Positions 57,883 through 64,000 of a stretch of 64,000 nucleotides of DNA are shown piece after piece (position 1 is the stretch's first letter; the number at the start of each line of letters is the position of its first letter). The notes beneath the pieces are model-generated. The model ran no database searches and was not told the origin of the DNA. It saw nothing but the letters and a program-made list of their open reading frames with translations. Source of the DNA: JAWKOK01 sp963765875. GTDB taxonomy: Bacteria; Chloroflexota; Anaerolineae; Caldilineales; Caldilineaceae. The translations under genes and the position numbers were made by a program. The stretch spans positions 62,001-126,000 of the forward strand of contig CAVXYK010000006.1 of the NCBI GenBank assembly GCA_963765875.1. Reading direction: 5' to 3'.

Positions 57883-59409
57883 ATGAAACAGAATCGACCG
57901 AACCAAGATCGATACACCTACCTGTGGTTGGCCCTGTATGCGCTGCTCAGTCTGTTCACAGTCAAATGGACCGTAGTCGCCGCAGTCTGGCTGGCCCCTG
58001 TCTTCGCGCTTCGCTTCCTACGCGGCCAGAAGACAGGACGGGGTTTCCTGCTCCTCTTTGTGGCAGCCTATATCTCCATCAGCATTGCCTGGTACGAAGT
58101 CGCGCCCATCCCCATGGCGATCTATCCGATCTTCATGGCGATCAATGTGTTGCTCGGCAGTCTACCCTACCTGTTTGATCGTTTATTGACGCCCCGCTTT
58201 CAGCAAGACGGCAGTTCCCCGTTTTTCTCAACACTTGTCTTTCCGCTGGCTTCAACCGCAGCCGAATACCTCCTGATGGCCGACGGGCCGCTAGGCAGCT
58301 TCGGGGCGTCGGCATACAGTCAAGCAGGCTTCCCGGTGCTGACCCAGTTGGCCTCGATCACGGGGCTGTGGGGCATCACATTCCTGGTTGCCTGGTTTGC
58401 CAGCGTAGTGAACTGGGCGTGGGAACGCGGCTTTGCCTGGAAGAGCGTGTGGCGCGGTGTTGTCGTCTATGTTGCGATCCTCTGCATCGTCCTAACCTTC
58501 GGCGCCATGCGATTGTTCACGGCCCCAGATGCAGACGACACGGTGACAGTGGCCGCGTTCACGGCGAATGAAATCCATCCTGAAACCCTCTTTCCCATGG
58601 TCGGGAATGATCTTGAGGCATTCCGTGCCGAGACAACGCAAACGCATCAGCGCTATCTGGATCAGACGGTTCAGGTAGCCCAAGAAGGGGCCAAAATTGT
58701 ACTCTGGCCGGAGCTGGCCGGCACCGGCACATCCGATGATGTACAGGCATTGCTGGCGCGCGGCCAAGCCATCGCACAGCAGGAGGGCATCTACTTGGCA
58801 ATGCCCACCATGGCCTTCTACCCGGGGGAAGATCGTCCTGCCGAAAATATTCTCCATATCGCCGATCCCCAGGGCGACATTGTGCTGGAACACATCAAAT
58901 TCGGCGGCAACCTGCTGGAAGGGTCGCTGCTCGGCAGTCGAGAGCTACAGACCATCGAGACGCCCTACGGCATCCTGTCCGGCGTCATCTGCTGGGACAC
59001 TGACTACCCAACCGTGATGGCCCAGGCTGGGCGTTTGGGCGTCGACATTCTGCTTTCGCCAGCCTACATCTGGCCTGCCATCGGCGAATTACACGCCGAT
59101 ATGGCCGGCTTTCGTGCCATCGAAAACGGTATGTCGGTGATTCGTCAGGCTGACCAGGGCGTATCGCGCTACATCGACTCCATAGGACGGACCGTGGCCT
59201 CGGCCGACGCCGCCGACAACGAGACTGTCATAGTGGCCAACGTTTCCACGGCCGGCATTTCCACGATCTATCCGCAGATCGGCGACATCGCCGGGCAGGC
59301 ATCGGTTGTCGGCTTTCTGATTTTTGCGGTGTGGGCTTTGGTGGTTGGACGCAGGCGCAAGAAAAGCGCAGAGGATCTTGAAGCCTTAGACGAGGACAAA
59401 CAGCCATAG
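57883..59409 (+). CDS. lnt: Apolipoprotein N-acyltransferase-like protein
   Basis: Would add a third acyl chain to lipoproteins. 508 residues from ATG 57883; E. coli Lnt is 512. Five to six N-terminal membrane helices, a nitrilase domain with the triad Glu277 (LWPELAG), Lys339 (EHIKFGGN) and Cys370 (GVICWDTDYP), and a last helix (VVGFLIFAVWALVVG) before a charged tail. Two lipoproteins are encoded in this window as possible substrates. Confidence 0.88.
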   Translation: MKQNRPNQDRYTYLWLALYALLSLFTVKWTVVAAVWLAPVFALRFLRGQKTGRGFLLLFVAAYISISIAWYEVAPIPMAIYPIFMAINVLLGSLPYLFDRLLTPRFQQDGSSPFFSTLVFPLASTAAEYLLMADGPLGSFGASAYSQAGFPVLTQLASITGLWGITFLVAWFASVVNWAWERGFAWKSVWRGVVVYVAILCIVLTFGAMRLFTAPDADDTVTVAAFTANEIHPETLFPMVGNDLEAFRAETTQTHQRYLDQTVQVAQEGAKIVLWPELAGTGTSDDVQALLARGQAIAQQEGIYLAMPTMAFYPGEDRPAENILHIADPQGDIVLEHIKFGGNLLEGSLLGSRELQTIETPYGILSGVICWDTDYPTVMAQAGRLGVDILLSPAYIWPAIGELHADMAGFRAIENGMSVIRQADQGVSRYIDSIGRTVASADAADNETVIVANVSTAGISTIYPQIGDIAGQASVVGFLIFAVWALVVGRRRKKSAEDLEALDEDKQP

Positions 59410-59505
59410 TTCGATCTCAACATCACGATCTGGATGCCCGAAGCGCGTCAGTCTGGGCCAGTATGGACCGGTGACTAGACAACTCAATGATTTGAACGGT
59501 CTGCC

Positions 59506-59544
59506 ACTGTTTAGTGCGCACGAAGGGCGTGCGCACTAAACAGT
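59506..59544. terminator. 16-bp perfect inverted repeat after lnt
   Basis: ACTGTTTAGTGCGCAC pairs with GTGCGCACTAAACAGT around GAAGGGC. It lies 97 bases past the lnt stop in a 706-base gap. The rest of the gap (59545-60115) has no convincing gene, only scattered short frames and the TGTAGACA repeat. Confidence 0.6.
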
Positions 59545-59996
59545 CCAATCCACGAGTTAAGTACTCGCTAATCCTGTACCGTTTGCCTATTCATGAACCA
59601 TAATTTCTTCAGGACGCCCCTTACGATCCGCCCGCTGTGGTGAGCGCACGGAGATCAGCCCTGCCCTTACGACACATGAACGGGTGCAACATTTGCAGGC
59701 AATAACCCTGAGTAACCAGCCGACTCCGTGGGGTGGCTACGTCTTCGATGGGTACTATCTGGTATTGCAGAGTTGGCCTAATAGCGCCCAGGCCAGGCAC
59801 GCCTTCACCAGATCGGCGACCCGGTCCTCTACTTTTCAACAATTCACATCTTGTCATTCTGAACGGCTTGACACAGTCACTTCCACACCAGCGGAAGACC
59901 AGTGAAGAATCTCGCGCTGCCAATATAGCGAACTATCGCACTTGCAAAAACACCAACTCCTGTTCGGCAATCCTCACTTGATTGAAGCCCATCCAC

Positions 59997-60019
59997 TGTA
60001 GACATTTTGTAGCCACCTG
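59997..60019. repeat. Second copy of TGTAGACA/TGTAGCCA repeat
   Basis: TGTAGACATTTTGTAGCCAC and the three bases after it match 13941-13963 with three differences. Upstream of the MFS gene. Confidence 0.5.
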
Positions 60020-60115
60020 CCAGTCATGATGGGCCTGCTTGTTCAATTCCCAGCACGATCACAACCCATCCAGCAAGAGCCGAGATCGACATCCAGAGCA
60101 AAGGGAGAGCCGGAA

Positions 60116-61390
60116 ATGGTTACCGACTACATTCAGAAGCTGCGCCTGTTCGGACGCGACGTGTGGCTCTATCTCGCCGCCTGGTCGTTGGTGGGATTCG
60201 CCTACCTGGGCATCTTCATGGTGTTGTTCAACCTCTATCTGCTGCGCCTGGGATATGGTCCCGAGTTCATCGGCTTGGTCAATGGCGTAGGACTATTCGC
60301 ACTGGCCGTCTTCTCTATACCTTCTGGCGCGTTGGGGAGAAAGTGGGGTTCTCGACGCATGATGATCGTCGGCATGGCGCTGATGACTATCGGGTTCGCA
60401 GCTGTGCCACTGGCTGAACTCGTTCCCGCTAGCTGGCAACGTGGGTGGTTTCTGGCGACCTGGTTTGTCGTCTCCTTCAGCGCTCCACTGTACACAGTCA
60501 ATGCAATGCCTTTCCTAATGAGCGTCACGGGTCCAGAGGAGCGCAACTACGCATTTTCTATGCAGGCGGCACTCTTCTCGCTAGCCGGTTTTGCCGGCGG
60601 CCTGATGGCAGGGTTTCTGCCCGGCATCTTTTCGGGCATTCTGGCGATCCCCACAGATCAGCCCGCCCCATTTCGCTACCCACTCTTTTTGGCAGGGGCA
60701 CTGATGTTCGTCGGTCTGCTCCTGACAATCGTAATGCGCGAAGGAGAGGTCGAACAAGAACAATCTAAAGAGAGTAGTGCATTGGTCGGCGGCCCGATAC
60801 CGCTTGTGCTAATCACCGTCATGGCCATCGTCATGCTCCTGCGGGTGAGTGGCGAGTGGGCCCCCAATGTCTTCTACAATGTCTATCTGGCAACTGAGTT
60901 GCGTGCATCCACGGCGTTCATCGGCTCATCGGTTGCCGCAGGCCGGCTGGTGGCTGGTGTCGCGGCGCTTTCCATGCCGCTGGCTGTCAAGCAGTGGGGC
61001 AAGGAACGCGTCATCGGTTGGGGAACAATCGGCGTGGCGCTCTGCTTGCTACCGTTAGCGCTGTTACCTCTGGCAGGAGCAGCCGCAGTGGGCTTTGTCG
61101 GCGCCATCGCCCTCACAACCCTGGTGAATGGGGCGTTTTTCGTCTACGCCCAAGAACTTGTCTCTCCAAACTGGCGAGCGGTCATGTCAGGCGCTACCTC
61201 AATGGGGATGGGCGTAGGCGGTTCGCTCATGCTGATCGCCGGGGGTCGCATCATTCCGATTGCGGGATTCAGCATCTTCTTCCTGATAGCTGCCGGTTTG
61301 ACGGCGGCCGGGGCAGTGCTCTTCATGGTCTATTTCCATGTGCCCCGCGGCAAAATCGCGCAGACTGGAGCTCAAAACCCAGCCATATGA
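60116..61390 (+). CDS. Major facilitator superfamily transporter
   Basis: 424 residues with about 12 hydrophobic helices. The loop 2-3 motif is GALGRKWGSRRMMIVGMAL (G-x-x-x-D/x-R-x-G-x-R-R), and a central acidic loop lies near residue 205-220. ATG 60116 has a GGGAG site; the frame is open upstream without homology. No substrate clue from neighbours. Confidence 0.87.
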   Translation: MVTDYIQKLRLFGRDVWLYLAAWSLVGFAYLGIFMVLFNLYLLRLGYGPEFIGLVNGVGLFALAVFSIPSGALGRKWGSRRMMIVGMALMTIGFAAVPLAELVPASWQRGWFLATWFVVSFSAPLYTVNAMPFLMSVTGPEERNYAFSMQAALFSLAGFAGGLMAGFLPGIFSGILAIPTDQPAPFRYPLFLAGALMFVGLLLTIVMREGEVEQEQSKESSALVGGPIPLVLITVMAIVMLLRVSGEWAPNVFYNVYLATELRASTAFIGSSVAAGRLVAGVAALSMPLAVKQWGKERVIGWGTIGVALCLLPLALLPLAGAAAVGFVGAIALTTLVNGAFFVYAQELVSPNWRAVMSGATSMGMGVGGSLMLIAGGRIIPIAGFSIFFLIAAGLTAAGAVLFMVYFHVPRGKIAQTGAQNPAI

Positions 61391-61515
61391 CGTCTGTCCG
61401 CGCGTGCCAGACCGGCACGATTTGGCAGATCAACAGGTTGTTCCCAGGTTTGCTGAGATGGTACACTGATCGCAGGTTCAGACCGGTCAGGTGAAAATCT
61501 CGGAGAGGCCATCCC

Positions 61516-61989
61516 ATGCCCCCATCCATTGCAGACAACATGAATTTGTCCATCACCCTGCACCCTGTCACCGGCGACAACTGGCGTGACATTGCAGCGC
61601 TCGAAGTCAATGAGACGCAACAGAAGTTCGTCGCCGAACCCCTTCGCTACCTGGCACTGTGCAGCTACGGCAAGGAGTGGAATCCACTGGCGATAAATCT
61701 GGGCGAGCAGGTGATCGGCTTCCTCATGTGGGCCATCGACCCGACTGACCGCAGCGGCTGGTTGGGCGGCATACTGATCGACCGCCGCCATCAGAGACAA
61801 GGCTATGGCCGACAAGCCGTGCATGCAGCAATCAATCTACTTGCTGAGGAGCAGGAGATTCGTAGCTTCGCGCTCTCGTATCAGCCAGCCAATGTTGCGG
61901 CCAAACATCTCTACGCCAGTCTCGGCTTCATAGAAGGCGACGAATGGGAAGACGACGAGATCGTCGCCCGTCTCGACCTGGTCGGGTAG
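61516..61989 (+). CDS. GNAT-family N-acetyltransferase
   Basis: 157 residues. Acetyl-CoA loop GILIDRRHQRQGYGRQAVHA, and NVAAKHLYASLGFIEGDEWE at the end. A pattern like spermidine/diamine acetyltransferases (EPLRYLALCSYG). GGAGAGG upstream. Substrate not certain. Confidence 0.85.
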   Translation: MPPSIADNMNLSITLHPVTGDNWRDIAALEVNETQQKFVAEPLRYLALCSYGKEWNPLAINLGEQVIGFLMWAIDPTDRSGWLGGILIDRRHQRQGYGRQAVHAAINLLAEEQEIRSFALSYQPANVAAKHLYASLGFIEGDEWEDDEIVARLDLVG

Positions 61990-62033
61990 CAACAACATCA
62001 GCCGCCCACCAGAAAGACAGGACAGCCCCAACC

Positions 62034-62426
62034 ATGAAGCAATCAATCATCCATGTAGCGCTGGTCGTTCGTGACTACGACGAAGCCATCGAGTTCTACT
62101 GCAACAAGCTCCACTTCACGCTCGTCGAAGACACCTATCAACCCGAGCAAGAGAAGCGCTGGGTGGTCGTAGCGCCGCCAGGTTCCCACGAGGCAACCCT
62201 ACTGCTGGCCCGCGCCGCCACGCCGGAGCAGGAAGCCTTCATCGGCAACCAGAGCGGCGGCCGCGTCTTTCTATTCCTTGGCACCGACGACTTCTGGCGT
62301 GACTACAACGAGATGGTTGAGCTTGGGATCAATTTCATCCGCGAGCCCAAAGAGGAGTCCTACGGAACCGTCGCCGTCTTCGAGGACCTATACGGCAATC
62401 GGTGGGATTTGATCGAACGCGTGTAG
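62034..62426 (+). CDS. VOC (glyoxalase/bleomycin-resistance fold) protein
   Basis: 130 residues. HVALVVRDYDEAIEFYCNKL opening, a metal-ligand-like Glu in GSHEATLLLA and an end of FEDLYGNRWDLIERV. A paired beta-alpha-beta-beta-beta fold. A small metal enzyme or binding protein of unknown substrate. Confidence 0.87.
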   Translation: MKQSIIHVALVVRDYDEAIEFYCNKLHFTLVEDTYQPEQEKRWVVVAPPGSHEATLLLARAATPEQEAFIGNQSGGRVFLFLGTDDFWRDYNEMVELGINFIREPKEESYGTVAVFEDLYGNRWDLIERV

Positions 62427-62476
62427 CCCGGTAGGGTTTGCCTCTGACTAAGTCCCGTGGATGTTGCTTCAGTTTA

Positions 62477-62498
62477 GTTCGCACGCCCACGTGCGAAC
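62477..62498. repeat. Short hairpin
   Basis: GTTCGCACG pairs with CGTGCGAAC around CCCA, preceded by TTTA. It resembles the 59506 hairpin in context (TTTAGTKCGCAC). Confidence 0.45.
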
Positions 62499-62646
62499 GG
62501 GTCAGGGCAACAGGCAATCACTGGTGACATCCCGCGTGCACGTGGGTGTCGGCTGGATATCGGGACAGGTTTCAGGCCCGCCCCTTCGATAGTCGACGAT
62601 CTTTGCAGGGTACGAACAGACAGAAACCGAAAGGAAACGAATTCCA

Positions 62647-63291
62647 ATGACTGGAAAAATCATCGATCTGACACGCATCATCGAACCGACCGACGCGTCA
62701 GCGACACGCAAGTTCGTTGTCAACATCCACGACGCGCTTGAGGAGATTCCCGGCAATGTTCGCCCGGACGGCGAGTGGTATGTCATGTCCGACGTCGAGC
62801 TGATGAACCATGTGGGTACCCACATCGAGGTGCCCTTCCACTGCCTCAAGGAAGGCGCCGATCTGGCTCAGACTCCCATTGAGCAACTGGTAGGCGCGGC
62901 CGTGATTCTGGATCTGAGTAGCGCTGAGGCAAAGGGCGGCGTGACGCTGGCCCAGGTGCAGTCGGCGGCTCAGGTTGCGGGCGGCATTTATGCGGGCGAA
63001 ATCGTCTTCGCACGGATGGGGCCCACGCCCTACTTCTCGACGGAAGGGCTGCAATGGCTGGTCGACCAGGACATCAAGCTGATGGGCGTCGATTCGGGCG
63101 GCGTGGAGCTATCCCATGACGAGACCCATGCCAACATCAATCACCTGGTCCTTTTCCGCGCAGGCATTCCACTGATCGAGAATTTGACCAATCTCGACCA
63201 GGTACCGCAGCCGCGGGCCATGGTCTATGCCCTGCCGGTGCCGGTCAGCGGCCTGGACGCATTCCCGCTGCGCGTGATTGCCGTGGTCTAG
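62647..63291 (+). CDS. Cyclase/kynurenine-formamidase-like metal hydrolase
   Basis: 214 residues with the family metal motif HVGTHIEVPFHCLKEGADL (H-x-G-T-H-x-x-x-P-x-H). Hydrolyses an amide or lactone; true formamidase activity is not shown as no other kyn genes are near. GGAAACG precedes the start. Confidence 0.86.
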   Translation: MTGKIIDLTRIIEPTDASATRKFVVNIHDALEEIPGNVRPDGEWYVMSDVELMNHVGTHIEVPFHCLKEGADLAQTPIEQLVGAAVILDLSSAEAKGGVTLAQVQSAAQVAGGIYAGEIVFARMGPTPYFSTEGLQWLVDQDIKLMGVDSGGVELSHDETHANINHLVLFRAGIPLIENLTNLDQVPQPRAMVYALPVPVSGLDAFPLRVIAVV

Positions 63292-63315
63292 GATCCTGTC
63301 GGAGTGACACCCCAT

Positions 63316-63406
63316 TAGAACGCGGATGACGCGGATTCGGCTGATATCCGCGGATAAAGCAGAAAAATCCGGCCTTTTCCGCTTCATCCGCATAATCCGC
63401 GTTCTA
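63316..63406. repeat. Intergenic hairpin with GCGGAT words
   Basis: TAGAACGCGGATGACGCGGA at 63316 pairs with TCCGCATAATCCGCGTTCTA ending at 63406. ATCCGCGGAT and AATCCGG words lie within. It starts 25 bases after the cyclase stop. Confidence 0.65.
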
Positions 63407-63520
63407 TCCTCTCTCTCCGACAGCCTGCTAGTGAACAAACAGACGAGCAAGCAACAATATGGCGAAGAAAAATCGCAGACATAAGCGTCAAAACATCAGA
63501 AATCCAAGCAGATCCCCACA

Positions 63521-64000
63521 ATGAAACCAGCCATCAAACAACCGATGCTAGCCCCGAAGATGAAAACCAGCGCCCTTTCCCAAGCGACGCTTCAGTCCGA
63601 TGAGCCGTATCACGGCACGCGTTACGTCGGCGGCAAGTGCACCGATCGGTCAATAGAACATCTGGATCTGCAACAGATCGAATTTCGACGGGTGACGCTG
63701 GACAATTCAGAGCTATTCGCTGCGAGAATGACGGACATCCGGCTCAATGAGTGCAGCCTATCCAACCTGATCTGCGAACGCCTGCTCGTCCATCGAGCCG
63801 AGTTCTTCGGCTGTCGTCTTGTTGGCCTCAATATCACAGATGGCCATTTGCAGAATGTGATTTTCCAGAACTGCGATATGCAACTTGCCAGGTTTCGCTT
63901 CTCCTCGTTCAAGTCGGTCCTCTTTGAGGAGTGCAAACTACAGGATGCCAACTTTCAGGGCGCAGACCTTTCTGGCGTGCGGTTCCGCAAGTGTGACTTG
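63521..64000 (+). CDS. Pentapeptide-repeat protein, cut by window end
   Basis: 160 residues visible, still open at base 64000. After a 40-residue leader, A(D/N)LxX-type repeats appear: FRRVTLDNSELFAARMTDIR, AEFFGCRLVGLNITDGHLQN, then ANFQGADLSGVRFRKCDL. These fold as a right-handed quadrilateral helix. Function unknown. Confidence 0.85.
   Translation, partial: MKPAIKQPMLAPKMKTSALSQATLQSDEPYHGTRYVGGKCTDRSIEHLDLQQIEFRRVTLDNSELFAARMTDIRLNECSLSNLICERLLVHRAEFFGCRLVGLNITDGHLQNVIFQNCDMQLARFRFSSFKSVLFEECKLQDANFQGADLSGVRFRKCDL

Noticed and set aside
59684..59981. Short plus-strand frames in the gap after lnt
   Set aside because: No homology-like motifs, no ribosome site, overlapping alternative frames; treated as non-coding.

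Overview
This window looks like a chromosomal segment of a Chloroflexota bacterium, possibly an Anaerolineae/Caldilinea-like heterotroph. That placement is an inference. It rests on Pro/Thr-rich lipoprotein linkers, secreted proteins with a YLPLI motif, WD40-like PD40 repeats, GTAGGGRCG-type palindromes, a Cys-free L33 and a short-form HisG with HisZ. GC content is moderately high, genes are densely packed on both strands, and I see no phage, CRISPR array or intact insertion sequence.

Layout. 0-5 kb: a leftward TPR regulator-like protein with a C-terminal winged helix, and a rightward secreted LRR/FN3/clostripain-family peptidase. 5.5-14 kb: purB, then an FGGY kinase, a sphingosine-1-phosphate-lyase-like PLP enzyme and a beta-glucuronidase, facing a zinc alcohol dehydrogenase. 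14-20.5 kb: acetyl-CoA synthetase, a 2-oxoacid dehydrogenase complex (E1 alpha and beta in one frame as read, then E2) and an acyl carrier protein. 20.5-27.5 kb: a glutamate-synthase-like FMN protein and a group 3b-type NiFe hydrogenase operon (beta, a cyclic-nucleotide-binding-fold protein, gamma, delta, alpha, maturation protease). 27.5-35 kb: an orphan solute-binding lipoprotein, tRNA-Gly(CCC), a GNAT protein, a U32 peptidase, an SRAP protein and a PD40 repeat protein. 35-43.5 kb: hisZ-hisG-rfbC, mtnP, rpmG, secreted proteins and a membrane dipeptidase. 43.5-64 kb: glmS, two PLP enzymes, a kinase-fold/UroD-fold pair, an Abhydrolase_9 membrane protein, larA-like, a nucleotidyltransferase next to a bacterial-type PARG, and a run of small metabolic genes (GNAT, Lnt, MFS, VOC, cyclase), ending in a cut-off pentapeptide-repeat gene.

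Two features run through the window. First, about a dozen otherwise well-conserved genes carry single-base frame breaks, several at G or C runs and densest at 16.7-20 kb; sequencing error is the simplest explanation. Second, intergenic spaces hold many long hairpins. These include seven built from short words repeated several times per arm, a set of GC-rich palindromes with a CTTRT loop, and a cloverleaf-like element at 12.5 kb.

Metabolically the window couples acetate/pyruvate oxidation to acetyl-CoA with NAD(P)-linked hydrogen turnover, and adds glucuronide breakdown, histidine and purine synthesis, and nucleoside salvage. The kinase/S1P-lyase/glucuronidase cluster is the most interesting candidate for an undescribed catabolic route.
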